Positions 51,593 to 61,117 of a stretch of DNA of 64,000 nucleotides are shown here, piece after piece. The stretch is from contig CAZGUI010000006.1 of NCBI GenBank assembly GCA_964528875.1, positions 1 through 64,000 of the forward strand, read 5' to 3'. The position numbers and the translations under genes were made by a program. The notes beneath the pieces are model-generated. The model ran no database searches. It was not told the DNA's origin and was given only the letters and a program-made list of their open reading frames with translations. Origin of the DNA: Bacteroides_E sp964528875. GTDB taxonomy: Bacteria > Bacteroidota > Bacteroidia > Bacteroidales > Bacteroidaceae. Positions within the stretch are counted from its first letter, which is position 1; each line of letters opens with the position of its first letter.

Positions 51593-52201
51593 ATGAATAT
51601 AAAATACGATAAAGAAGGATTAGTTCCTGCTATAATACAAGATGTTGATACTCTGAAAGTTCTTATGTTAGGGTATATGAATGAAGAGTCTTATAAAAAA
51701 ACATTAGAAACTAAACAGGTTACATTCTTTAGTCGCTCACGTCAAAAATTATGGACCAAAGGTGAAGAGAGTGGTAATTTTTTAGAATTAGTTTCCATTA
51801 AATCCGATTGTGATCAAGATACACTTTTAATTAAGGTGCGTCCTGTAGGTCCTACATGTCATACCGGATCGGATACTTGTTGGGATGAAAAGAATGAAGA
51901 ACCTTTACTTTTTTTGAAGCAGCTACAGGAGGTGTTAAATCAGCGATTCAAAGATATGCCTGAAAACTCATACACCACACAGTTATTCCAATCAGGAGTT
52001 AACCGTATGGCTCAAAAAGTGGGTGAAGAGGCTGTGGAGACAGTCATAGAAGCTACAAATGGTAAAGATGAACGTCTTTTGTATGAGGGTTCAGATTTAA
52101 TTTATCATTTGATGGTACTACTAACCTCAAAGGGGTATGGTATTGAGGATTTAGTAAAAGAGTTACAAGATAGACATAAAGACTCATGGAAGAAGCACTA
52201 A
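51593..52201 (+). CDS. hisI: Bifunctional phosphoribosyl-AMP cyclohydrolase / phosphoribosyl-ATP pyrophosphatase HisIE
   Basis: This enzyme carries out steps 2 and 3 of histidine synthesis in one 202-residue chain. The HisI part (about 1-110) has 'VLMLGYMNEESY' and the metal site 'SDCDQDTLLIKVRPVGPTCH' followed by a 'DTCW' cysteine. The HisE part (about 115-202) has 'QKVGEEAVETVIEA' and 'EGSDLIYHLMVLL'. The frame extends to a TTG at 51542, but the ATG at 51593 ('MNIKYDKEG') fits family N-termini. The end overlaps the next gene by 16 bp. Confidence 0.95.
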   Translation: MNIKYDKEGLVPAIIQDVDTLKVLMLGYMNEESYKKTLETKQVTFFSRSRQKLWTKGEESGNFLELVSIKSDCDQDTLLIKVRPVGPTCHTGSDTCWDEKNEEPLLFLKQLQEVLNQRFKDMPENSYTTQLFQSGVNRMAQKVGEEAVETVIEATNGKDERLLYEGSDLIYHLMVLLTSKGYGIEDLVKELQDRHKDSWKKH

Positions 52202-52887
52202 TTCATTACGAAAAGGTATCTATTTATCAAGAGGAACTCTGTATCTTAAAAGATGTAGATATACAACTAAATAAAGGTGAGTTTGCATATCTCATTGGAT
52301 CGGTGGGATCTGGAAAAACAAGTCTGCTCAAATCTATGTATGCTGAACTAGGGATAGCTGAAGGACAAGGACGAGTTTTAGATTGTTCCATATTAAAACT
52401 GAAAAGAAAACAGATTCCGAAGTTGAGAAGAAACATTGGAATTGTATTTCAAGATTTCAGGCTATTGATTGATCGCTCAGTACACGATAATTTGTCTTTT
52501 GTTTTAAAGGCAACCGGTTGGAAAAAGAAACATGAAATAGATTTTCGCATCCAAGAGGTTCTGGACTTAGTAGGTATGAGTCATAAGGGATATAAATATC
52601 CGTATGAATTATCCGGAGGAGAACAGCAACGAATAGTTATTGCTCGTGCAATGTTAAACTCTCCAGCTATTATTTTAGCGGATGAACCTACCGGCAATTT
52701 AGACATAGAGACCGGAAGAAATATTGTGGAGCTGTTGCACGAAATCGCAAAAAAAGGAAGCCTGGTGGTTATGACTACACATAATTTAAACTATGTGTAT
52801 GAGTACCCGGGAATGGTTTTGCGTTGTCATGAGCGTCAGTTGCTAGATGTGACGGATGAGTTTTATAAGTCAAAAGAGAATAATTAA
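52186..52887 (+). CDS. ftsE: FtsE-like ABC transporter ATP-binding protein
   Basis: A 233-residue ATPase with Walker A 'GSVGSGKT' (38-45), Q-loop 'GIVFQDFRLL', signature 'ELSGGEQQRIVIARAM' and Walker B 'ILADEPTGNLD'. The FtsE type activates peptidoglycan hydrolases during division through membrane partner FtsX. There is no ftsX in this window. It is embedded between hisIE (16-bp overlap) and lysC, so its expression is tied to amino-acid genes. Confidence 0.88.
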   Translation: MEEALIHYEKVSIYQEELCILKDVDIQLNKGEFAYLIGSVGSGKTSLLKSMYAELGIAEGQGRVLDCSILKLKRKQIPKLRRNIGIVFQDFRLLIDRSVHDNLSFVLKATGWKKKHEIDFRIQEVLDLVGMSHKGYKYPYELSGGEQQRIVIARAMLNSPAIILADEPTGNLDIETGRNIVELLHEIAKKGSLVVMTTHNLNYVYEYPGMVLRCHERQLLDVTDEFYKSKENN

Positions 52888-52907
52888 TTAAAAAGATAGA
52901 GAATAAA

Positions 52908-54230
52908 ATGAAAGTATTAAAGTTTGGAGGTACTTCAGTAGGATCGGCAGACCGAATTAAAGAAGTGGCCAAATTAATAGCTGATGGTGAAAGAAAAATT
53001 GTAGTTTTCTCGGCTATGTCAGGTACAACCAATACATTGGTAGAGATTTCTGACTATTTGTATAAGAAAAACCCGGAAGGGGCTAATGAAGTTATCAATA
53101 AGTTAGAAGAGTTGTACGTTAAACATGTAGATGAACTTTATAGTACTCCTGAGTTTAAAGAAAAAGGACTGGATGTTGTCCGAACTCATTTTGACTCTAT
53201 CCGAAAATATACTAAAGATTTATTTACTCTTTTTGAGGAAAAAGTATTGTTGGCTCAAGGGGAGTTAATATCTTCTGCGCTAATAAACTTTTATTTGAAT
53301 GAACAAGGAGTAAAATCAGCTTTAATACCCGCTTTGTCTTATATGCGAATGGATAAGAATAACGATCCTGATCCGGTGTATATTCGTGAAAAACTCGCCC
53401 ACTTATTAGAGCAACATGCTGATGCTGACTTATATATTACACAAGGATATATCTGTCGTAATGCTTATGGTGAGATTGATAATTTACAACGTGGAGGTAG
53501 TGATTATACTGCATCATTGATAGGTGCGGCGATCAAAGCAGAGGAAATCCAAATATGGACTGACATAGATGGTATGCACGATAATGACCCTCGTATTGTT
53601 GAAAATACTTCTCCTGTACGTCATTTGGAATTTGAAGAAGCAGCAGAGCTAGCTTACTTTGGGGCAAAAATACTTCACCCGACTTGTATTCAGCCTGCAA
53701 AATATGCAAATATACCTGTGCGGTTATTGAATACAATGGATCCTTCAGCTCCAGGAACGTTGATTTCAAACAATGGAAGTAAAGACAAGAAAATAAAAGC
53801 TGTTGCTGCAAAAGAAAATATTACTGCCATAAAAATTAAATCAAGCCGAATGTTATTGGCTTATGGTTTCTTGCGTAAGGTTTTTGAGATCTTTGAAAGT
53901 TACGAAACACCTATAGATATGATTTGTACTTCAGAGGTGGGAGTATCTGTATCTATTGATAATACACGGAACTTAAACGAGATATTAAATGACTTGAGAA
54001 AATATGGAACTGTAACCGTTGATGAAGATATGTGCATCATCTGTGTTGTAGGTGATTTATCTTGGGAAAATGTCGGCTTTGAAACAAAAGCTTTAGAAGC
54101 CATGAAAAATATTCCGGTGCGTATGATTTCATTCGGTGGAAGCAATTACAATATTTCTTTTTTAATACGTAGTGAAGATAAGGTAAATGCTTTGCGTCAA
54201 TTAAGTAGTAATTTGTTTAATAACAAATAA
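52908..54230 (+). CDS. lysC: Aspartate kinase
   Basis: A monofunctional aspartokinase of 440 residues, the first step to lysine, threonine, methionine and diaminopimelate. It has the N-terminal kinase motif 'VLKFGGTSVGSADRIKEVA', 'GYICRNAYGEIDNLQRGGSD' (ending in the catalytic GGSD), 'IWTDIDGMHDNDPR' and 'EAAELAYFGAKILHP'. Two C-terminal ACT domains (from about 300: 'ITAIKIKSSRM', 'MICTSEVGVSVSIDN', 'IICVVGDLS') should bind lysine or threonine. No homoserine dehydrogenase domain is fused. It is directly upstream of lysA. Confidence 0.95.
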   Translation: MKVLKFGGTSVGSADRIKEVAKLIADGERKIVVFSAMSGTTNTLVEISDYLYKKNPEGANEVINKLEELYVKHVDELYSTPEFKEKGLDVVRTHFDSIRKYTKDLFTLFEEKVLLAQGELISSALINFYLNEQGVKSALIPALSYMRMDKNNDPDPVYIREKLAHLLEQHADADLYITQGYICRNAYGEIDNLQRGGSDYTASLIGAAIKAEEIQIWTDIDGMHDNDPRIVENTSPVRHLEFEEAAELAYFGAKILHPTCIQPAKYANIPVRLLNTMDPSAPGTLISNNGSKDKKIKAVAAKENITAIKIKSSRMLLAYGFLRKVFEIFESYETPIDMICTSEVGVSVSIDNTRNLNEILNDLRKYGTVTVDEDMCIICVVGDLSWENVGFETKALEAMKNIPVRMISFGGSNYNISFLIRSEDKVNALRQLSSNLFNNK

Positions 54231-54241
54231 AGGAAACCAAA

Positions 54242-55429
54242 GTGGCAGAAGTGCAAAAAGGATATTTCCCTTTAGAGCAATTCAAAGATCTTAGGACACC
54301 CTTCTATTATTATGATAGCCATCTTCTAAGGCAGACTTTGGAGACAGCTTGTTGTGAGGTTAAGGTGTTTGATCAGGTAATGTTGCATTATGCGTTGAAA
54401 GCAAATACTAATCCTCAACTCCTTTCTGTTATCCAATCCTATGGATTAGGAGCTGACTGTGTGAGTGGAGGAGAGATTCAAGCAGCTTTAGATGCAAACT
54501 TTAAACCTGAAAAAATTGTTTTTGCAGGAGTGGGAAAAGCAGATTGGGAGATTGAATTAGCTCTTAAGCATGATATATTTTGCTTTAATGTGGAATCGAA
54601 ACCTGAACTTGAGATCATTAATGAACTTGCAGCAAAACAGAATAAAATAGCTCGCGTTTGTTTGCGTGTTAATCCTAATGTTGGAGCTCATACCCATGCC
54701 AACATTACAACAGGGTTAGCTGAAAATAAATTTGGTATTGGTCTGACGGAGTTAGCCGATGTGATCAGTTTTGTTCAAGAGGCTAAACATATTGACTGGA
54801 TTGGGCTTCATTTTCATATTGGATCTCAAATTATGGATTCATACGATTTCACTGCATTGTGTAACCGGATTAACACTATACAAAACTACTTAGAGGCTCA
54901 TCAAATACAGCTTTCTCATATTAATGTGGGAGGTGGACTTGGTATTGATTATGAAAACCCGAATAGGCAATCTATTCCTAACTTTAAGGAGTACTTTGCA
55001 ACTTACGATGATAAATTGAAATTGCGACCACATCAAACTATTCATTTTGAATTGGGGCGTTCCATTGTAGGTCAATGTGGTTCTTTAATATCTAAAGTTT
55101 TATATGTTAAGCAAGGAGCAAAAAAACAATTTGCTATTTTAGATGCAGGTATGACTGAATTGATCCGACCGGCACTCTATCAAGCTTATCATAAAATAGA
55201 AAACTTGTCTTCAGAGGGACAAGTGCAAGCCTATGATGTTGTGGGCCCAATTTGTGAATCATCGGATGTGTTTGGGAAATCTATAGACTTAAATAAGGTG
55301 AGTCGTGGTGACTTTATAGCCATACGTTCTGCCGGAGCATATGGTGAGGTTATGGCCTCTCAGTATAATCGCAGAGAATTACCCAAATCCTATGTTTCTG
55401 ATGAATTTAATATTTGCAGTATAAAATAA
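54242..55429 (+). CDS. lysA: Diaminopimelate decarboxylase
   Basis: LysA decarboxylates meso-diaminopimelate to L-lysine with PLP. The 395-residue protein starts at a GTG 12 bp after lysC. The PLP lysine is Lys53 in 'HYALKANTNPQ'. 'GLHFHIGSQIMD', 'NVGGGLGIDYE' and 'FELGRSIVGQCG' form the alanine-racemase-type barrel, and 'DVVGPICESSDVFGK' with the active-site cysteine is in the C-terminal domain. With lysC it covers the first and last lysine steps. Confidence 0.95.
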   Translation: MAEVQKGYFPLEQFKDLRTPFYYYDSHLLRQTLETACCEVKVFDQVMLHYALKANTNPQLLSVIQSYGLGADCVSGGEIQAALDANFKPEKIVFAGVGKADWEIELALKHDIFCFNVESKPELEIINELAAKQNKIARVCLRVNPNVGAHTHANITTGLAENKFGIGLTELADVISFVQEAKHIDWIGLHFHIGSQIMDSYDFTALCNRINTIQNYLEAHQIQLSHINVGGGLGIDYENPNRQSIPNFKEYFATYDDKLKLRPHQTIHFELGRSIVGQCGSLISKVLYVKQGAKKQFAILDAGMTELIRPALYQAYHKIENLSSEGQVQAYDVVGPICESSDVFGKSIDLNKVSRGDFIAIRSAGAYGEVMASQYNRRELPKSYVSDEFNICSIK

Positions 55430-55507
55430 TTCAACGTTTTCTTGAACAAAGGTTCCATCAAGCTGTTATAGTATGTAATATAAGTGGGAATTTTAATAAG
55501 AAATATT

Positions 55508-55993
55508 ATGATATCAGAAAAATTACTTAAAGAATTGAATCAGCAAATAACTGCTGAATTATGGTCTTCAAACCTATATTTATCAATGTCTTACTTTATG
55601 GAGCATCAAGGCTTTTCCGGTTTTGCTAGTTGGCTAATGGCGCAAAGTGAAGAAGAGAGAAGTCATGCAAAAGAATTTGCGGATTATATTCTTTCCAGAG
55701 GATGCGAAGTTAAGATAGAAAAAATAGATGTTGTACCTCAAGGATGGGGATCACCCCTAGAAGTGTTCGAACATGTTTATCAACATGAGTGTCATGTGTC
55801 AAAATTGATTCACGATTTGATGACCTCAGCTAAATCAGAAAACGATTATGCTACAGAATCATTCTTGTGGAAATATATAGAAGAACAAGTAGAGGAAGAA
55901 GCTAGTACATCAGCTGTAGTAGACTTAATGAAGAAAACAGATAAAGGTGGCTTATTATTTCTTGATGCTAAATTAGGAAGAAGAGAAAATTAA
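55508..55993 (+). CDS. ftnA: Bacterial non-heme ferritin
   Basis: Ferritin stores iron in a 24-mer shell. The 161-residue protein has the four-helix bundle with ferroxidase ligands in 'QQITAELWSSNLYLSMSYF' (Glu), 'AQSEEERSHAKEFADYI' (Glu-x-x-His) and 'SFLWKYIEEQVEEEASTS' (Glu). The frame continues upstream to 55484, but 'MISEKLLKELNQQI' from the ATG at 55508 is the family start. A strong terminator follows. Confidence 0.95.
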   Translation: MISEKLLKELNQQITAELWSSNLYLSMSYFMEHQGFSGFASWLMAQSEEERSHAKEFADYILSRGCEVKIEKIDVVPQGWGSPLEVFEHVYQHECHVSKLIHDLMTSAKSENDYATESFLWKYIEEQVEEEASTSAVVDLMKKTDKGGLLFLDAKLGRREN

Positions 55994-56016
55994 GTAGTCC
56001 TTTTTTTATAAAATGA

Positions 56017-56060
56017 ATAGCAGATAGGTTGAAGTCTTTCACTTATCTGCTATTTTTTTT
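56017..56060 (+). terminator. Terminator after ferritin
   Basis: ATAGCAGATA (56017-56026) pairs with TATCTGCTAT (56044-56053) and is followed by eight T. The loop is long, about 17 nt. Confidence 0.8.
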
Positions 56061-56102
56061 GCCCTAAAGAATATTAAAAAGTGAAGATATTGTAATGTGT
56101 AG

Positions 56103-56133
56103 TTTGCATTTTGATGAAGATAGTGTATATTTG
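56103..56133 (+). promoter_or_regulatory. Bacteroidetes-type promoter of the AAA_14-nifJ pair
   Basis: TTTG (56103-56106), then 19 nt, then TATATTTG (56126-56133) is a full match to the -33/-7 consensus at standard spacing. Transcription would start near 56140, about 25 bp before the ATPase gene. This is the best promoter match in the window. Confidence 0.75.
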
Positions 56134-56165
56134 CAATACTGTAAACTTTCGATATTTTAATATAA

Positions 56166-57344
56166 ATGGAATCGTTTTACCGCACACATGCTTATCTAAT
56201 TAAACATATAAATGCTCCCGTTCGAAGATATCTGATGGATGAGATTGACTGGAACGATAGACTGATTGGCATTAAAGGTACAAGAGGTATAGGTAAAACT
56301 ACTTTTCTGCTACAATATGCAAAGGAAAAGTTTGGAACAGATCCTTCCTGTCTATATATCAACATGAACAATTTTTACTTTACAGGAAATGGCCTAAAAG
56401 AATTTGTTGGTCGTTTTGTGGAGCAAGGAGGAAAAGTGCTGTTGATTGATCAGGTATTTAAATATCCCAATTGGAGTGAAGACATCCGTTACTGTTATGA
56501 TACCTACTCTTCCTTAAAAATCATATTTACAGGTTCTTCTGTTATGCAGTTAAAAGAGGATAATGTAGAATTAAAAGGTGTTGTTCAAAGCTATAATCTG
56601 CGTGGATTCTCTTTCCGTGAGTATTTAAACTTAATGACCGGTTTAAGATTGCAATCATATACATTAGATGAATTGTTGGAGAATCATGAGAAAATTGCAA
56701 AAGGTATAAATAACAAAGTAAATCCTGCTGATTTTTTTCCGGATTATATTCATCATGGTTTTTATCCTTTTTTCTTAGAGAAAAGGAATTTTTCAGAGAA
56801 TTTGTTGAAAACCATGAATATGATGATTGAAGTAGATGTACTTTTGATCAAACAAATAGAACTAAAATATTTATCTAAAATAAAGAAATTATTATATTTA
56901 CTGGCAGTAGATGGGCCTCAAACGCCTAATGTAAGTCAGTTGGCTAAAGAAATAGAAACATCGCGCGCAACAGTTATGAATTACATCAAGTATTTGGCAG
57001 ATGCACGCTTAATAAATATGTTCTATCCTAAAGGAAGTGACTTTCCTAAAAAGCCTTCAAGGGTTTTCATGCAAAACTCTAATCTGATTTATTCCATCTA
57101 TCCAATGAATGTGAAATATCAAGATATTTTAATTACGTTTTTTGCTAATGCTTTGTGGAAAGATCATAAGGTTAATAAATCAAAAGCCAGACACTCTCTT
57201 TTAGTAGACGAAGAGCAGGTCTATCGAATATTAACTAAGGGATCGAAAATTAAACAAGAAGATAAAGTATTATATGCTGTTGACCAGTTGGATGTTGGTA
57301 AAGGCAATAACATACCACTTTGGCTTTTTGGCTTTTTATATTGA
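56166..57344 (+). CDS. AAA_14/DUF4143-type ATP-binding protein
   Basis: A 392-residue protein with Walker A 'GTRGIGKTTFLLQ' (about 39-51). The Walker B-like strand 'VLLIDQVFKYPNWSEDI' has Gln after the aspartate where the family usually has Glu, and is followed by the sensor 'IIFTGSSVMQL'. A middle helical part has 'YNLRGFSFREYLNLMTG', and a C-terminal winged-helix and nuclease-like DUF4143-type region follows ('NVSQLAKEIETSRATVMNYI'). Such proteins are widespread and poorly understood. It lies 35 bp upstream of nifJ and may share its transcript; a link to pyruvate metabolism is not implied. Confidence 0.75.
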   Translation: MESFYRTHAYLIKHINAPVRRYLMDEIDWNDRLIGIKGTRGIGKTTFLLQYAKEKFGTDPSCLYINMNNFYFTGNGLKEFVGRFVEQGGKVLLIDQVFKYPNWSEDIRYCYDTYSSLKIIFTGSSVMQLKEDNVELKGVVQSYNLRGFSFREYLNLMTGLRLQSYTLDELLENHEKIAKGINNKVNPADFFPDYIHHGFYPFFLEKRNFSENLLKTMNMMIEVDVLLIKQIELKYLSKIKKLLYLLAVDGPQTPNVSQLAKEIETSRATVMNYIKYLADARLINMFYPKGSDFPKKPSRVFMQNSNLIYSIYPMNVKYQDILITFFANALWKDHKVNKSKARHSLLVDEEQVYRILTKGSKIKQEDKVLYAVDQLDVGKGNNIPLWLFGFLY

Positions 57345-57379
57345 GAACGATTATTTTATTACTTAATATATAACTAGTT

Positions 57380-60300
57380 ATGACTAAACAGAAAAAATTT
57401 ATTACTTGTGATGGTAATCAAGCTGCTGCACATATTTCATATATGTTTTCAGAAGTTGCTTCGATATACCCCATCACACCTTCTTCAACTATGGCTGAAT
57501 ACGTAGATGAGTGGGCCGCTGCAGGGCGTAAAAATATTTTTGGTGAAACTGTTTTAGTAGAAGAAATGCAATCAGAAGCCGGTGCTGCTGGTGCATTACA
57601 TGGCTCACTTCAAGCTGGAGCTTTATCTACTACCTATACAGCTTCTCAAGGATTGCTCTTGATGATCCCTAACATGTACAAAATTGCCGCTGAGCTATTG
57701 CCTTGTGTTTTCCACGTATCTGCTCGTGCTATTGCAGCTCAAGCATTATCAATATTTGGAGACCACCAAGACGTGATGGCTACTCGTCAAACCGGGTTTG
57801 CTATGTTGGCAGAAGGGTCTGTTCAAGAAGTTATGGATTTAGCAGCTGTTGCACATCTTGCAACCATTAAATCACGTATTCCTTTCATCAATTTCTTTGA
57901 TGGATTCCGTACTTCTCACGAAATCCAAAAAATTGAAATGTTAGAGAATGAAGATTTAGTACACTTAATTGACCAAGAAGCTTTAAGCGAATTCCGTCAA
58001 CGTGCACTTAAGCCTTCTTCTCCTGTAATGAGAGGTATGGCTGAAAATCCTGACGTATATTTCCAACACCGTGAAGCAGCTAATCCATTCTATGATGCTG
58101 TTCCTGAGATTGTTGAGGAATATATGAATGAACTTTCAATAATTACCGGAAGAAAATATGGTCTGTTTGATTACTATGGTGCGGAAGATGCTGACCGTGT
58201 AATCATTGCTATGGGATCAGTTACTGAAGCTGCCCGTGAAGCTATTGATCATATGACGAAAGAAGGTGAGAAAGTAGGTCTTGTAGCTGTTCATTTATAT
58301 CGTCCATTCTCAGCAAAACACTTCTTGGCTGCTGTTCCTAAAACTGCTAAGAAAATTGCTGTTCTAGATCGTACTAAAGAGCCGGGAGCAACTGGTGAGC
58401 CTTTATACTTAGACGTAAAAGACTGTTTCTACGGAAAAGAGGATGCTCCTCTTATTGTAGGTGGTCGCTATGGTCTTTCTTCAAAAGATACGACTCCAAC
58501 ACAAATTATTTCTGTGTTTGAGAACTTAAATCAAAAAATGCCTAAAAACCAATTCACAATTGGTATTGTTGATGATGTTACCTTTACTTCTTTACCTGCT
58601 AAAGAAGAACTAGCTTTAGGTGGTGATGACATTTTCGAAGCTAAATTCTACGGATTGGGTTCTGATGGTACTGTAGGTGCAAATAAAAACTCTATTAAAA
58701 TTATTGGAGATAATACGGATAAATATTGTCAGGCCTATTTCTCTTATGACTCTAAGAAATCCGGAGGTTTTACTTGTTCTCACTTACGTTTTGGTGATTC
58801 TCCTATCCGTTCAACTTATTTTGTGAACACACCTAATTTCGTGGCTTGTCACGTTCAGGCTTACTTAAGAATGTACGATGTAACTCGTGGTTTACGTAAA
58901 AACGGTACTTTCTTATTAAATACCATTTGGGAAGGTGAAGAATTAGCAAAACACTTGCCTAACGATGTTAAACGTAAGTTAGCTAAAGATAATATCAAAG
59001 TATATTATATCAATGCAACACAAATTGCACAAGAAATTGGTTTAGGTAACCGTACCAATACCATTTTACAATCTGCTTTCTTCCGTATCACTGAGATTAT
59101 CCCTACAAATTTAGCTGTAGAGCAAATGAAAGCATTCATCGTGAAGTCTTATGGACGTAAGGGTGAAGACATTGTTAACATGAACTATGCTGCGGTTGAC
59201 AGAGGAGATGAATATAAAGAATTAACAGTAGATCCAGCTTGGGCTAACTTACCTGCTGATGAAGCAGAAGAAAACAATAACCCTGCATTTATCAATGAAG
59301 TGGTTTTCCCAATTAATGCACAAGATGGTGATTCTCTGCCAGTTTCTACCTTCAAAGGTATTGAAGATGGTACATGGATGGCCGGTACTTCAAAATACGA
59401 AAAACGTGGTGTGGCTGCTTTTGTTCCGGAATGGAACCCTGAAAACTGTATCCAATGTAATCAATGTGCTTATGTTTGTCCTCACGCTTCTATCCGTCCA
59501 TTCTTATTGGATGAAGAAGAACAAAAAGGTGCAAACTATCCTACATTGAAAGCAGTTGGAAAACAATTTGAAGGCTTAACTTTCCGTATTCAAGTGGATG
59601 TGCTAGACTGTTTAGGTTGTGGTAACTGTGCTGATATCTGTCCTGGAAACCCAAGAAAAGGGGGAACTGCTCTTACAATGAAACCGCTTGAGTCTCAATT
59701 AGAGCAAAACGAAGGATGGGAATACTCTATTAACAATGTGAAGAGCAAACAACACTTAGTAGATGTGAAGAGCAACGTTAAGAACTCACAGTTTGCTACT
59801 CCTTTATTTGAATTCTCTGGTGCTTGTGCCGGTTGTGGTGAAACTCCATATGTTAAGTTATTAACTCAATTATTTGGTGATCGTCAAATGGTGGCTAACG
59901 CTACCGGATGTTCTTCCATCTATTCTGGATCGGTTCCGGCTACTCCTTATACTACAAATGAAAGAGGAGAAGGACCTGCTTGGGCAAACTCTTTATTTGA
60001 AGACTTCTGTGAGTTTGGTTTAGGAATGGAGTTGGCTCACGAAAAAATGCGTGATCGCATTGAGCGTTTAATGACTGAGGCATTAGATTGTAACGAATGT
60101 TCAGGTGAAATTAAAGAGCTATTTAAAGAGTGGATTGAATATAAAAAAGATGCAGATAAGACTAAAGAATTAGCTGATAAAATTATTCCACTATTAGAAA
60201 AAGCGACTTGCAAATTCAGCAAAGAATTGTATGAACTTAAACATTACTTAGTAAAACGTTCACAATGGATTATTGGTGGTGATGGTGCTTCTTATGATAT

Positions 60301-60931
60301 TGGTTTTGGTGGATTAGACCACGTAATTGCAAGTGGAAAAGATGTAAACATTATGGTACTCGATACTGAAGTTTACTCTAATACCGGAGGTCAATCGTCT
60401 AAAGCTACTCCTCTAGGAGCCATTGCTCAGTTTGCTGCTGCCGGAAAGCGTGTACGTAAGAAAGACTTAGGTTTAATGGCTACTACTTACGGTTATGTAT
60501 ATGTTGCTCAAATTGCAATGGGAGCTAACCATGCTCAAACATTAAGAGCTATCCGTGAAGCAGAAGCTTATGATGGTCCATCATTAATTATTGCTTACTC
60601 TCCTTGTATTAGTCACGGTATCCGTGGTGGTATGGGAGTGTCTCAAAAAGAAGAGAATAAAGCAGTTGAGTGTGGATACTGGCACTTATGGCGATATAAC
60701 CCAGCACTAGAAGCTGAAGGAAAGAATCCATTTACATTAGACTCAAAAGAGCCTAATTGGGATAAATTCCACGACTTCTTAATGGGTGAAAGACGTTACT
60801 CAAGTGTAAAAACACTTTATCCACAAGAAGCAGAGGAGTTATTCCAAGCTGCTCAGGATAATGCTAAGTGGAGATACAGAAACTATAAACGTTTATCTGA
60901 TGCTGCTTGGTTAGAAGGTGAAAATGAATAA
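57380..60931 (+). CDS. nifJ: Pyruvate:ferredoxin (flavodoxin) oxidoreductase, single-chain
   Basis: This 1183-residue enzyme converts pyruvate to acetyl-CoA and CO2, reducing ferredoxin, and is central to fermentation. Domains in order: N-terminal pyrimidine-binding part ('SSTMAEYVDEWAAAGRKN'), a transketolase C-like and gamma part ('YFVNTPNFVACH'), two 4Fe-4S ferredoxin motifs ('NCIQCNQCAYVCPH' and 'DCLGCGNCADICPG'), and a C-terminal TPP domain ('CAGCGETPYVKLLTQLFG', 'GDGASYDIGFGGLDHVIASG', 'YSNTGGQSSKATPLGA'). Together with pflB it gives two routes from pyruvate to acetyl-CoA. Confidence 0.97.
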   Translation: MTKQKKFITCDGNQAAAHISYMFSEVASIYPITPSSTMAEYVDEWAAAGRKNIFGETVLVEEMQSEAGAAGALHGSLQAGALSTTYTASQGLLLMIPNMYKIAAELLPCVFHVSARAIAAQALSIFGDHQDVMATRQTGFAMLAEGSVQEVMDLAAVAHLATIKSRIPFINFFDGFRTSHEIQKIEMLENEDLVHLIDQEALSEFRQRALKPSSPVMRGMAENPDVYFQHREAANPFYDAVPEIVEEYMNELSIITGRKYGLFDYYGAEDADRVIIAMGSVTEAAREAIDHMTKEGEKVGLVAVHLYRPFSAKHFLAAVPKTAKKIAVLDRTKEPGATGEPLYLDVKDCFYGKEDAPLIVGGRYGLSSKDTTPTQIISVFENLNQKMPKNQFTIGIVDDVTFTSLPAKEELALGGDDIFEAKFYGLGSDGTVGANKNSIKIIGDNTDKYCQAYFSYDSKKSGGFTCSHLRFGDSPIRSTYFVNTPNFVACHVQAYLRMYDVTRGLRKNGTFLLNTIWEGEELAKHLPNDVKRKLAKDNIKVYYINATQIAQEIGLGNRTNTILQSAFFRITEIIPTNLAVEQMKAFIVKSYGRKGEDIVNMNYAAVDRGDEYKELTVDPAWANLPADEAEENNNPAFINEVVFPINAQDGDSLPVSTFKGIEDGTWMAGTSKYEKRGVAAFVPEWNPENCIQCNQCAYVCPHASIRPFLLDEEEQKGANYPTLKAVGKQFEGLTFRIQVDVLDCLGCGNCADICPGNPRKGGTALTMKPLESQLEQNEGWEYSINNVKSKQHLVDVKSNVKNSQFATPLFEFSGACAGCGETPYVKLLTQLFGDRQMVANATGCSSIYSGSVPATPYTTNERGEGPAWANSLFEDFCEFGLGMELAHEKMRDRIERLMTEALDCNECSGEIKELFKEWIEYKKDADKTKELADKIIPLLEKATCKFSKELYELKHYLVKRSQWIIGGDGASYDIGFGGLDHVIASGKDVNIMVLDTEVYSNTGGQSSKATPLGAIAQFAAAGKRVRKKDLGLMATTYGYVYVAQIAMGANHAQTLRAIREAEAYDGPSLIIAYSPCISHGIRGGMGVSQKEENKAVECGYWHLWRYNPALEAEGKNPFTLDSKEPNWDKFHDFLMGERRYSSVKTLYPQEAEELFQAAQDNAKWRYRNYKRLSDAAWLEGENE

Positions 60932-60957
60932 GTAGTTTACTTATTGTATTAAATAGT

Positions 60958-60994
60958 AAAAAGGGAGAAAACTCAACAGTTTTCTCCCTTTTTT
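60958..60994 (+). terminator. Terminator after nifJ
   Basis: AAAAGGGAGAAAACT pairs perfectly with AGTTTTCTCCCTTTT around a 4-nt loop, followed by T. It is 27 bp past the nifJ stop. Confidence 0.9.
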
Positions 60995-61117
60995 ATGCTA
61001 TTTCTTTTTTTGACCTCCTTAAGCGATACTTTTCTTTTTAGAAAAAGCCTTTTTTTGCAGGTAGAAATGTGAATATAAAACACCCCTTCTGTAACCCTTT
61101 CCTCATAGGAGTTGTAG

